Positions 1-10,479 of a stretch of DNA of 64,000 nucleotides are shown here, piece after piece; within the stretch, counting starts at the first letter, position 1, and each line of letters opens with the position of its first letter. Position numbers and translations under genes: made by a program. The stretch is from Epiperipatus broadwayi (taxonomy: Eukaryota; Onychophora; Udeonychophora; Euonychophora; Peripatidae): contig JAQFVV010012394.1 of assembly GCA_028023455.1 (NCBI GenBank), positions 32,020,885 to 32,084,884 of the forward strand. Reading direction: 5' to 3'. The notes under the pieces are model-generated. The model searched no databases. It was given only the letters and a program-made list of their open reading frames with translations, and was not told the DNA's origin.

Positions 1-553
1 TTTTGTAAAATTCTACTTATAATGAATGCAATCATATATATATACATATGAGATGGCAGAAAATACCATCTCAATATATATATAATCCAACAATAATTAC
101 ATATACGTAAGATATTGAGATTAATATTAATTATGCATAATCATTAGTATTTAAGTTGTGTCTATCATTAAAACTTTTAATCGGAAATGGCAAACCTCTT
201 TATAAATTGTTCATATTTTCCATAAAAAGTAACATACCAAAAATAATTATTGTATCTCAGAATTATAAGATTTTAACAAAATATGAGATTATGATTTTTA
301 ATAAAGTAATTTGTTTTTCAATGTTCATGTTTAATAATGAACTATTTATATGGATGAATATTGTATCAAAATCATGAAATGTCAGGAATATACTAAAAGA
401 AATGCCATTTGAAAAATAATTGTTGCAGTATTTGTTTAAAATGTATTTCTATGATTCAGAATTTGGGATCAAAATAAATGAATGCGTAAAATCAATTATT
501 TGAATATCTAATGGATTGAGATCTCATTGTAATTCAATATTTGAAAATATAGT
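1..553. other. AT-rich stretch, nothing assigned
   Basis: Low-complexity AT-rich DNA with TA repeats near the left edge. A short open frame at 156-377 has no recognisable domain and an amino-acid mix typical of random AT-rich sequence. No repeat family seen elsewhere in the window was recognised here. Confidence 0.5.
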
Positions 554-599
554 ATGGCAAAAGGTGAAAGTTCTTTTGATTTTTCTTCTTACAATGCCC
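554..599 (+). CDS. possible small exon upstream of the death-domain-like exon
   Basis: Fifteen codons (MAKGESSFDFSSYNA) plus one base lead into a GT donor at 600-601 (GTAGAT). The one leftover base fits the two-base start of the exon at 1181, so the pair splices in frame through an arginine codon. In a death domain this segment would fall in the helix 2-3 region. The acceptor side (ATATAG just before the ATG) lacks a pyrimidine tract, so the left edge is uncertain, and the ATG could be internal or initiating. The case rests mainly on phase compatibility and on composition unlike the surrounding DNA. It could be chance. Confidence 0.2.
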
Positions 600-689
600 G
601 TAGATAGGCAGATCTTTCAAATGAATATTTTATCACATTTAACATTTTTTTACATGAATAGTAATTTATTTTAAATCAGACATTTATTT

Positions 690-1130
690 TGCCAATTACA
701 AACATAATTTTGAGCAGCAATTTCCAATCTGGGGTTGAGATTGTTGATTGATATTGTTGACTGCTTTTAATGATTACTTATAAACCCATTTAGCCTTGAG
801 CATTATTACACTTATTATTTAAGTAATACTTTAGGTGCAATTTGAACATTATAATTTCAGTTCGTAATATTATAATTGACTATTTATTAGTCTGCATTCA
901 GAACAGGTTATAATTACCTGTTTAAAAAGTTTATTTAAACTTCTTTGTATCAATAATTTCAATCTCTGTTGTCAAGTTCCAATCTTTATTGTCTATATAA
1001 ATATATTGGGCCATAAATGAAGGTGGGGGTTCCACCTTTGTTGTTAAAAGGAGCTTGCCTTGACAACAGTTTGAGATTATTGGTTGTTAATGATATTGGA
1101 ATTGTCTAAATGTTAACTATTTTTTAATGA
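690..1130 (+). repeat. interspersed repeat family A, copy 1
   Basis: About 400 bases match 46590-47010 in the same orientation with many small differences. Shared blocks include AAGTAATACTTTAGGTGCAA, TTTATTAGTCTGCATTCAGA and GTCTATATAAATATATTGG. Within the copy, a GTTGAGATTGTTGATTGATA-like block near the left end recurs near the right end at about 1062-1110, so each copy has related ends. No coding capacity is visible. If the flanking exon candidates are real, this copy lies in their intron. Confidence 0.75.
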
Positions 1131-1180
1131 TTATTTAAAATGAAAATAGTATATATTCCAGAAACATTTTATTTACATAG

Positions 1181-1309
1181 GTTCTTCAAGTTATAAAGAG
1201 CATGGGTATCGATTACTACTTATTTGGTTATCTGGTGTTAAAAAAGATGAGAATCCACTGAAATTACTTCACGAAGCCTTAATAGGAATTGACAAAAGAG
1301 AATTAGCAG
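1181..1309 (+). CDS. death-domain-like exon
   Basis: An acceptor (TTTACATAG) precedes a 129-base open block followed by a consensus donor (GTAGGT). The frame starts with two bases of a split codon, holds 42 codons and ends with one base. The peptide contains HGYRLLLIWLSG, then NPLKLLHEALIGIDKRELA. This matches the C-terminal half of death domains: a leucine-rich helix 4 with a conserved tryptophan, then a loop and the LxxALxxIxRxxLA helices 5 and 6, as in ankyrins, UNC5 and IMD/Toll adaptors. Such domains assemble signalling complexes in the cytoplasm. If the donor is not used, the frame ends three codons later (A-G-R-stop), which would make this a terminal exon. The parent gene cannot be named, and no further exon was found. 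Confidence 0.5.
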
Positions 1310-1487
1310 GTAGGTAGAGGCCATTTTAATTTATATGTATATATTGAGAATTGGTCTTATGACATAAAACACATTGACTATGTAACCTTGGTAGTGTGTT
1401 TGTGCATGTACATTTAATGTAAAGAAAAATGAACACAGTCAGAATTTGTATTTATATATTTGACTTGAATGTCTAGAAAATTGTAGC

Positions 1488-1832
1488 TTTAATTTCATTT
1501 ACATTCAACTGTTTAGTAATAGCACACAAGTTACATTATACTTAACATTTTGAGTAGTATTATTCTCCCCTCTTCTTCAGATGTTGCTAGTCTGACCAGT
1601 GATAATATTAGAATGGAAATCCTGCCAAGGCAGGGTGGCTGTTGGTTAGAGTATTACCTTAAAAATTTGATATTCAAGAATCTAAAGATCCGGGTTAGAT
1701 TCCCACGCTAGTACTGTTTCTGGTCAGGCCAGCAACACCTGAAGAAGAGAGAATAATGTGACTCAAAACATTGTGCATATACTAACTTGTATGCTCTTAC
1801 TAACAGTTGAATGTAATTGAAAATTTAAATAA
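1488..1832 (+). repeat. foldback element with tRNA-like core
   Basis: Two arms of about 110 bases (1490-1605 and 1715-1830) are inverted copies of each other. One edge of the match is CTCTTCTTCAGATGTTGCTA against AGCAACACCTGAAGAAGAG. The central loop holds a tRNA-like segment: an A-box-like GGCTGTTGGTTAGAGTA near 1638 and a B-box-like CCGGGTTAGATTCCCACG near 1690. It is probably a tRNA-derived SINE inside, or forming part of, an inverted-repeat element. Confidence 0.6.
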
Positions 1833-1839
1833 GGTACAT

Positions 1840-3430
1840 TTTTTTAAAGACATTCAATATTAATATTAGAATGATGGAAGTAGTTCAATATATAAATACA
1901 ATTAAAATGCCATCTTCACAAATCGTCAACCAATCACAGACAGAATTCACTTATATAATTATTTAAAATAACATGGTTTAGAAATATTGATTAATTAAGT
2001 AATATTTCTTGATGTTTCCAAATATAAATGTTTTACGATTTTACAATTTATTTCTGATTTTGACAATCTAAATTTTTAATGTAACAAAAAAATAAACCAT
2101 TTTTGTTTTTAATCATATATAATTACAGAATTAATTCTACAATCTTTTTTACTTAAAGGATTAAGAAAGGCTTTTTTAAATTAAGAAAAAACAGAACATT
2201 TGTAATTTATATTATGTTTTTATTTCATCAACTTCAGCCTATAGATTGGACACTGAATTATCAACTCTTAACTATATCAAACTGGAATAAATATGAATAC
2301 TAGCAAACTCTCCATATAGTAGTGCTACCCAATACAAACCAGAATAATAATGGATGCAAGAAGGTTTATGCTATCATTTCAAAAACTTGTGTAAGCGTAG
2401 AAAATGATGATCATGTGAAGTCTAGCAATTAAATAAATATGAAAATGTTTAAATTAAACAAATTCAAGAGTTGCTCACTTTTGATTTTTATGAACAGTTA
2501 GTTTCTTAATTTGTAAGATATATACCACAAATGCAATGTAAAAGAAAAAACATTTTTTTAACTGCTTTAATTCAAAACATGATTTAATTACTAGTAAAAC
2601 TGGAATACTTATCAGACTGTAAATAGAAATAGTGACATTAATTAGTTTATTGTGGATAATAGATGAAGACTGATTATGAAAATGCTTTAATATAAATGAT
2701 AGGAGTTATTAATTCAATTTTTCTCTCTCATAAATATTAAATATTTAAAGTTGAGTAAAATGAACTACAGCAAATAAAATTACTAAACAGGAGTCGCTAG
2801 AATCCAAAAAAAAAACAGAAAAAAATATGGAGTTTTGCAAAATATTATTTATCACAGTATTTTTTATCAATTTTACATAGATAAATTTCTTTAACTTTAA
2901 ATTACATTTAAAACATTTTTCCTCTCACAAATATTAAATAAAATGTTAATTCTGAATAAACAAACTTGGCTATTCCACAATTAAAATATATCGTGCCTGA
3001 TTTACTAAAGTCTTATTGTGCTTTAATATTTGATCTCATTCTTAACCTTATTAGATAAAACTATTTAAAGCAGATCACTGCAAACATTCAGCTTTGTAAA
3101 AAATACCTCTTTTAAGTTATCAATAATATAGAAATAAACAATTTCAAGAAGAGACTATTTAATAATCATTTAAATGACATTTCCATATTTTTGAATAATG
3201 AGAAATAGACAAATACATGACCTTGATATTGTTATGAAATACCAAAATGTGCCTAGCAAAAATTTAAGCAAGATGATAGTTGTTTTTGAATTATTTAAAT
3301 AATTTTATTATTTAAATACCAAGCTATGTCATAAAATCACTGGTCTACACATGCAATTAATTGTTATTAAAAAGTTATTTCTAACTAATTTACAGCATGC
3401 AAACAATATATATACTAGCTGTTGTTTTTT
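1840..3430. other. AT-rich DNA, one MITE fragment
   Basis: No gene was recognised. Positions 2296-2418 are a fragment of foldback family B, with the CTCCATATAGTAGTGC, GGATGCAAGAAGGTTTATGC and GATGATCATGTG blocks of that family. The remainder is A/T-rich with homopolymer runs. Confidence 0.5.
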
Positions 3431-3431
3431 T

Positions 3432-3513
3432 TCATATGTCATAGCATCGGCCGGGAGGCGAACTCACAACCGTCTGCAACCAACTACTTGCTTGCAAGGC
3501 GGCTGCGATTTTT
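3432..3513 (-). mobile_element. tRNA-derived SINE, degenerate copy
   Basis: Read on the minus strand it has a T-arm-like GAGTTCGCCTCCCGGCCGATGC followed by TATGACATATG. This is the same 3' acceptor end and TATGACA extension seen at 10372 and 47431. The 5' half is more decayed than in those copies. Confidence 0.6.
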
Positions 3514-3519
3514 TCAAAT

Positions 3520-4842
3520 ATAAACAAAACATAAGAAGAGGAAGATTTTTTTTTTTTTAAATTTATATATTTAGTCTTCATCTTTAAAAAATATCACTTT
3601 GATTAAGCAATGTAAAAATAATTATTTCATTTGGTAAATGGGACTCATTTCAAATGGTTGATTTGAACAAAAGACAAAATTTGCAATTTTTTTTTTTTTT
3701 TTTGTTTTAAAAAAAAAAGTGTAAATTATTTCCAAAGTTTGATAAACTCCAGAGTGTTTTGTAATTGTTACCAGGGCTTTTTATTCGTACAAGGAGGAAC
3801 ATGTATTTAGGAACGTGTATTTTTGGAGATATATATGACAGATTCCTATTGAATAGGAATACATAAATTGTCTGTTTTTTTATTTTCTTTAAAGAATAAG
3901 TCATATTTCTTTAAATAATAAGAATCTTGAGCAATGTTTAATAAATTTAAACTGGATTAAAAAAAAAAAAACTTAGATTTAGCAAACCCATAATAACTGA
4001 AAACATCACACAATGGCTCCTAATTTCATTGTCATCACTTTTGCATAAATTAAGGCAAAGACTTACCATTAATCCTCATTTCTAAATTCCATAGTATCTA
4101 CCATAAGTATTGAATAATTTGAGAATAATATATAAAGAAAACTTCAAATGAAGGGCAGTTGCTACTGGTATCAGTGTTGGCCAAATTTGATCTAGAGATG
4201 TATAGGAGGATGTCTTCTGTGATGTCTTATAACAAAAACACCTGCTTGCCATATCTGATGTTTGAACATTATGAAAACTGAATAAATTACATCTGTAATC
4301 AACAAACACAGTCTTCCACAACATTCATTTTTCAAGAGACATGGAAGCTTTATCAGACTCTCTAATAAAGTTAACAAAGAACTTAACCACTAAATACCTA
4401 ACCCTGTTTAACTCAATAATGTTAGTTCCATAACTCATCTCCATATTTGTAATATATCATCCATATTAATTAGTTTAATAAATGTTTTGAGAAACACAGT
4501 CTTCCATTTTAACAATACCTTATTAATTTTAATATATAAATAAAACACAGGTTCTTCTTTATAAATGTTTTATTATATGAATTATTATAAAATAAATAGC
4601 ATTCTAATATTTCAACAATATTCTTTTATAGTCTTTATCAAGGAACAAACTATACATGTATTTGGATTATTGTAGAATATTTGTATTTTTATTTATAGTT
4701 TTTTAGAACATTGGAGTATTATTTATTTATTTTATAATAGTTCATATAATAAAACAAGATTTATGAAGAAGAGAATGTATTTTATTTATATATAAAAGCT
4801 GAAGTCAAATGAAAACTGCCACTGTTTATATTATATATCTGT
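3520..4842. other. AT-rich DNA, nothing assigned
   Basis: Long T and A runs occur near 3550, 3690 and 3960. Short minus-strand frames at 4082-4377 overlap each other and show no domain. Confidence 0.5.
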
Positions 4843-4945
4843 TAACATATAATAAGAACATTTCACTCTTCTTACATTTTAAAGCAAAATAATATTTATT
4901 TTGCTTTAAAATGTAAGAAGGGTGAAATGTTGTTATTATATGTTA
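4843..4945. repeat. near-perfect palindrome
   Basis: Two arms of about 50 bases (4843-4892 and 4896-4945) with a spacer of a few bases and only a few mismatches. The core is TTTTAAAGCAAAATAA against TTATTTTGCTTTAAAA. Single strands would form one long hairpin. The similarity of the arms suggests recent origin or ongoing correction. No coding content. Confidence 0.85.
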
Positions 4946-5600
4946 TATAAAAAAGCAAAAATAAAAAAGGAAAGAGGAAGAGAAGGTTTGGAAGATTATA
5001 TCTGTTAACCATGACATATCAGCTATCTCCATGCAAAGCCACAAATTCCAATGGTCCACATTAAACTATTATAGATACATAAAATACAAATGGAAGTAAT
5101 TGGCTACTTATTAAAATATATATTAATATTCACCTATTTTGTACACCAACTCTCATTTTAAAAAAAATTATTCCAGTATATCACTGAAAAAAATGTCTTG
5201 AGTCTCTTCTGTAACAATTATTTTAAAAGCACTATTTTTGAATGAATTGAATAAATTAGCCAGCCAATGAAAAAAATGAATGTTTAGGAGGAAAATAAAA
5301 AATGACTGACTAATGCTGTAGGCAAGTTTCTGCTTTTCCTCTAATAGCAATTTGAGTTCATAGTTCAACATTTTAATTTTAAAATTAAGATTATTCAATA
5401 ATATGAATCCATAAATTGGGTTTGATTTGTTAGAAATAGAAGTTTACAAATGAAAAATTTCTATATATATATATATAAAGTAAAATACATAATGATAATA
5501 ATGTGTTTTCTTTTATTCGTTCTTTGTTGAAAAAAGTAAATTAATGAAATCTTAATTGAATAAATTACAATTTTTAAATATGAATGACTAAATTATGAAG
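4946..5600. other. AT-rich DNA with a weak minus-strand open frame
   Basis: A 76-codon minus frame at 5168-5398 contains LNYELKLLLEEKQKLAYSIS, which could form a short helix. No splice context or known domain supports it as a gene. A (TA)n run lies near 5463. Confidence 0.4.
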
Positions 5601-5604
5601 TCAC

Positions 5605-5850
5605 ATGATCACCATTTCCTGTACGTACACAAGCTGTTAAAACAAAGGCAAAACTTCATACAGTAGTGCCAACCATTGCAAGCCAGAGTAATCAATAGAT
5701 GCAAGAAGGTTTGTGCATAAAATTTCTATCTAATGGAAATATTGGATAAGTCAACATTAGATAGCGATTTTATACACAAGCATTCTTGTGTCCATTGATT
5801 ACTCTGGGTGGCAGTACTGTATGGAGAATTTTGTCAGTTTTAATTATAAT
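5605..5850. repeat. foldback family B, short copy
   Basis: The inverted ends read TTCATACAGTAGTGCCA and GGCAGTACTGTATGGAGAA, followed inward by AGAGTAATCAATAGATGC and its inverse. The interior is only a short hairpin. The same family appears at 20870, 50620, 53455 and 59290. No protein-coding capacity, so presumably a non-autonomous DNA transposon. Confidence 0.75.
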
Positions 5851-7742
5851 GTCATAAAACTATGAAATTATGTTCTAAAATTTAAAATAGCATTTACATT
5901 TATTAAATTATCCAAATATAAATACTTTACTATTTGACAGAATGTAACAATCATAATTATCTTAATTTGCTTTTTATCATTACTTTAAATTTCTTACGCA
6001 CTCTGGACAATTTGATGTAGTAAGTAAAGCATTTGACATAGGATTGGGAAGTCCCAGGATCAATTCTGACACTTGCAGTTCTAGTTTTTCACCTTCTTAT
6101 GAACTCTCAAACAATTATGCCATTAGCTTTTTCTTTCCATTTCTTAATTAAGTTGTGTTTTTAAATATGAAACATATTTTTAAAAAAATCCAAGTGAAAA
6201 CATGAATTTTTTTTTTAATAAATACTATACAAATATTTTTTAAAAATAATCATAAATCTTCAAATATACTATGAAATTATGCATTTTTTTTTTGCTTATC
6301 ACTAAACAGAATATATGGAGGCTTTTACAAATTTGTTTAAATGTTCAAAATCAAAAACATTCATCAATCGATGACCTCTATGCTCTTGTCAGCTCACTTT
6401 GAAGTTTTTCTCTGGAATACTGACATCTTCAGATTATTTTTTAATTAATATTTGCTTTAAGTTTCACCATGAAATGAATATAATAATGTTAAAATAACAC
6501 TAAAGAAGGCATTATTAAAAATAGAAGTTAAAAAATGTAATCATGCATTATTGTAGGGCAATTTAAATCATGTTCATAAATTACATGCACACACATGTAT
6601 GTGTGCATATATATATATATCATTGAGTGTCAAATAGGACTTGTATGTAAATTTTAATCATTTTTTGACCATTCAAATGTATTCATTATAAACTAATGTA
6701 TCGCACGTCTGTGCAAATTATATATATGAGAACCTATTAAGTTATCGTATGTTAATCAAAATCAGAAGGCTTAATTGATATGTGTATAGTCTTATTCTAG
6801 AGACCTTAACTTCATTTTTTTCTGTTGTTAGTAAATATGTATTCAATTGTTAAAAATTGTTTTGAATCATTTCTTGGTCACCATAACAGCTTGTGTTTTC
6901 ACTGAGCTAGATTTGAGCATGACTGATATATAAATGGAAATTTATTTAGTGCTTAAGAGGCATTCCAGTATAACATTGTCCTGGTTTGGCACAAGAATAT
7001 TCTTCAAAGCCCTGCACTACATTTTATTTTAGTTTAGTCTTAGAAATTAAGTTTATAGTTGGCCAGTGCATTAATGGCATTAAGTGGCCAGAGCATTGAT
7101 GATGATGAGTGTGTTTTAATGTGCCAGCAATATTGTTTTCATTATTATGTATTATGATGGATTAACACTTAAATCATGCATCCAAAATAATGGTTAAATA
7201 ATTTTCCCAAGCTGGCAATGGCTAAATAGTTAGCCTGATTGACAAAAGACCCATTTCCAATCTAGTCTCAAGATGGACTGTTGATTTTATTCTGATTTAT
7301 TTTTTATTGCTAATCATTCGTGATGTATGGTTATTTCTTTTATTACTTTTACTTATTGGTAACACTATTTGATGTATGGTTAATGATATTTGTAGTTGCT
7401 CTAAGGAGTTAGCTGGCTGATCTCTCAAGAGTTCTCTTCTTCTATCATGCTCTTTGAATAGATAGCATTACTTAGATATTTTTTTAAATCTTATTTTAAT
7501 ATCTTAAATAGCTAGCTTTAACATTACTTTATAATTTATACTTAAATAGTAAAAATTACTTTAAATTTTATTATTTGAAAATTTTGTTTAACAGGAGTTC
7601 ATCCCAGATTTGCCATCTTTTTCATCCCTGATACCCATCCCATTACAATATATTAAACAAAAAACACTAGAATAACTCTACAAAATTAAAAATGCCTATA
7701 TAAAATTATAAAACAATTTAACAAACTAAATATAGGAACACT
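5851..7742. other. AT-rich DNA, nothing firmly assigned
   Basis: A segment near 6000-6075 has weak A-box and B-box resemblance (AGTAAGTAAAGCATTTGAC, CCAGGATCAATTCTGAC) and might be a decayed tRNA-derived SINE. Otherwise A/T-rich with a TATATA run at about 6608. Confidence 0.4.
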
Positions 7743-7963
7743 TTGCATCATCATTATCATCAACCATTATCAATCCATTGCAGGATGATGGTCTCGCCAA
7801 GTTCAATCCATCTTTAGCTTCTCTTCTCCACATCACCCCAGCACACTTTCTTATTTCATCCATCCATCTCACATGTGGTCTATTTCTGTGTCTTTTACAA
7901 TCTCTTGGAATCCAGTTCAAAATTTCATTTGTCCATCTATTATCATCTTTTCTAGCATACCTA
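7743..7963 (-). mobile_element. RTE retrotransposon, 3'-end fragment
   Basis: Matches the 3' end of the RTE copy at 34736, including frames for RPHVRWMDEIRKCAGVMW and the ATG/TGA-rich tail (GATGATAATGATGATGC on the minus strand). It is 5'-truncated, as is usual for non-LTR elements, and not functional. Confidence 0.9.
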
Positions 7964-8255
7964 AATATATATATTTATTAAACAAAAGACTGAAATTAAC
8001 TCCATAATTTTCAATATACTAATAAATAAATAATAGTTATAATTAGCTTATGGCATAACTGAAAATGCTATAGAAGATGATAACCATGCTGTAATTCAAC
8101 TCTCACAGATATTTATTTGTATATTGAAAGTTGTAGAATTAATTCAAGGGTTTTATTATATATATGTCCGATATTATATATATTGTGTAAAATCATTTTC
8201 TTAAAATATATTTATTTATTTATTTTTCAGAACATATTCGAAGAAAATCTAATTT

Positions 8256-8486
8256 TCAGTCTTCTAGCAAACCTTGTATGGCAAAGCAGTGCGCTGTTTC
8301 TTGATGTTTCTTCGGAAGTCCTAATTCTAGAAAAAGTCCTCTTCGCATCTCGGTGTTTTGAGATATACATTTCAAGTTTAAATTGGACATTATGTTAGAA
8401 CAATCGGTCTTTTCAGTCAAACTAAAGTTTAACATCATCTTTTTTTCATTTCTTATATTATGAAAATTGTCGTTCAACCGTTTCAT
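8256..8486 (-). CDS. candidate exon, unknown product
   Basis: A 76-codon minus frame with balanced composition ends in EMRRGLFLELGLPKKHQETA and a little more before a TGA. An acceptor-like GTTAAAATTAG immediately precedes the ATG, and an AAG|GTTTGC donor-like site occurs near the end. No domain was recognised. It lies just downstream, on the same strand, of the charged open block at 8674-8935, but the two do not join in phase with the sites seen. Could be an exon, an old gene fragment or chance. Confidence 0.25.
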   Translation of the reverse strand: MKRLNDNFHNIRNEKKMMLNFSLTEKTDCSNIMSNLNLKCISQNTEMRRGLFLELGLPKKHQETAHCFAIQGLLED

Positions 8487-8673
8487 CTAATTTTAACATA
8501 TCAGATAAATCATAAAAGACATGCAGTTTCATTGGTGCTTTTAATTGTCAGACGAAACTAATACTAGAAATATTGTTATTTACTTGTGTATTTATTTTGT
8601 ACTTGTTTTATTTTCTTCAATATTATTTTTGAAAATACTGATAAACTTTTACATATAACATCAATTGTCTTAC

Positions 8674-8935
8674 CTTGTTTTCTTTGTCAATAATTGTGAC
8701 ATTGTTGAATATAATTGAACACAGTGTGCATGTTTGTTTCTAGTGAAAAAAAATAATAAGAAAACTCTTCCCCTATTGCATATTTTCTCTTTCAATTTCT
8801 CATTCTCATCTTTTCTTTTTCTGTCATCTTTCCTTTGTACATTCCTTAACCTGAACTTTCTTTTAGCTTCTTTCTCCTCCTCTGTTTCTCTTTCTAATCT
8901 TCTCTTATCATCTAACTTTTCTATATCTCTTAATA
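8674..8935 (-). CDS. candidate charged coiled-coil exon, no start codon
   Basis: On the minus strand a good acceptor (TTCTTATAGTTTTTAG) is followed by one frame open for 86 codons, ending at a consensus donor (AAG|GTAAGA). The first 50 or so residues are very rich in K, E, R and D (for example RRLERETEEEKEAKRKFRLR), as in a long helix or coiled coil. The other two minus frames are closed by several stops. The last third is less convincing: it reads through a T-rich stretch that itself resembles an acceptor (TTTTTTTTCACTAG). Purine-rich DNA alone can encode such peptides, and gag-like regions of LTR elements are an alternative. Confidence 0.3.
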
Positions 8936-9346
8936 CTAAAAACTATAAGAATCAATAAGTATTCATTAGTGGAATTCAGAATTATTTGGGTTTTTTTTTT
9001 CACTCTAATAATCTATTTTAAGAAATCTTTTACATATGCCAAAATATTCTCATGGAAAGTATGAATAATCATTATTATTTCAATTGTGCATGTTAATGAA
9101 GCAAAAATTCAGTAAAATTCATGATCCTATTTTGGAATATTGGTATAAATTATGTTAGGAGAGTGATAAATTAGGACAAAGGATCATTGATGATGATCAC
9201 GTTATGACTTAGACATATTATGCCTGCTTTCTAAACAAAACACTTAATGGAGAACAACTATGACACTTTTATAAATGTGATTCTACATATTAGTAAATAA
9301 AATAAAGTCATACATCACATGACTTAATTTGATAAGTTTGTAATTA

Positions 9347-9657
9347 CAAACTAAAATAAAGAGTGCACTAATAGCTCTAACAAACTTTATCGATAAATGC
9401 TGCAAGAGAAAGCATTTAAAATCTCTATCTAGAAATTATCTTCAGCCCCATATCGTTTTTTAGCTATTGTCTTTCCTTAGTGAGGCTCTAGAATTTTTCA
9501 GACATTAGATCCTAGCACTTCACTGAGAAAAGCCAATAGCTAAAAACCGATCTGAGACTGGGGATAAATTTCTAGATAGAGATTTTAAATACTTTCTCTT
9601 GCAACATTTATCGATAAAGCTTGTTAGAGCTATTAGTGTGCTCTTTATTTTAGTTGA
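9347..9657. repeat. foldback element, single copy here
   Basis: Arms of about 120 bases (9347-9480 and 9525-9657) are inverted copies, including CACTAATAGCTCTAACAA against TTGTTAGAGCTATTAGTG and AATCTCTATCTAGAAATT against AATTTCTAGATAGAGATT. The open frame at 9520-9708 is a by-product. Likely a MITE-like non-autonomous element. Confidence 0.8.
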
Positions 9658-9659
9658 TT

Positions 9660-10355
9660 CTATATATGCTTTATCTGACCAGATAAAGACCTTTAATTCA
9701 TTTTTCACCCACTACCCAATTTTCAATCTAGCTTAATCTTTGCCTGCATAATACATGTTCCCAATGATAATACATAGCTTTAGAGTTTGAAACAATTTTA
9801 CCAAAAAATTAATGAAAAAATGTAATTTTATATAGAACATTAAAACTAGCAATGTCCATTGCCATTTCTTGTAATTTAAAACTGAATGATTTGTTGAAAA
9901 CTGGAGCGACTAAAGTTTTTAAATACTTTCATTTAATTTGTCTTTATACATAGTTTGCAAACAGTTTTAGCAAAAAGTTAGCAAATAATTTAATTTTATA
10001 TGGAATTCATTTTAAATGTTTGTAATTTCAATCAACATTTTAAAAATATAATTCAAGTAAATTCACCTTATTCCGATAATTCAAGAAATAAAAAATTTTA
10101 AAAATACTTTCAATCACATAATGCATTGAAAAGTAAAACATATATTTTCTGCATCATTCACAAATATAAATGGCAGGAGGGAGGCACTCATGGTTAGAAA
10201 TATTCTTAAGTTATACTTTACACAGATAAAATTTCTATTTTTTTCATATACATAGTAGCAAAATGACAAAGAATATTAAGCTAAAAATGTTAAATTGTAA
10301 TTTTTACTTAACAAAAAGCCAACGAAAATGAATATAAAAAATATTTCTAAACATG
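9660..10355. other. AT-rich DNA, nothing assigned
   Basis: No open frame, repeat or RNA signal recognised. Confidence 0.5.
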
Positions 10356-10371
10356 AACAGCCATTGCTTTT

Positions 10372-10463
10372 TTCTCATGTGTCATAGCATCAGCCGGGAA
10401 GCGAACCCGGGACAACTGCTTGTAAAGCAGCCGTTGCTGACCTCTCGACCACCAATGCTTGAC
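10372..10463 (-). mobile_element. tRNA-Val(UAC)-like SINE with target duplication
   Basis: A 72-base cloverleaf (10387-10458, minus) has a 7-bp acceptor stem (GCATTGG with CTGATGC, allowing G-T pairs). The anticodon arm is CTGC-TTTACAA-GCAG, as in tRNA-Val(UAC), and the T-arm is CCGGG-TTCGCTT-CCCGG. A 3' extension TATGACAC and a short A-run follow. Both sides carry the same 16 bases AACAGCCATTGCTTTT (10356-10371 and 10464-10479). This is the target duplication expected for target-primed retroposition. A working tRNA gene is less likely because of the duplication, the extension and the lack of a T-run terminator. Confidence 0.85.
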
Positions 10464-10479
10464 AACAGCCATTGCTTTT

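Noticed and set aside
10387-10458. Functional tRNA-Val gene
   Set aside because: The cloverleaf is good, but a 16-bp target duplication, the 3' TATGACAC extension shared with other copies and the lack of a T-run terminator favour a SINE.
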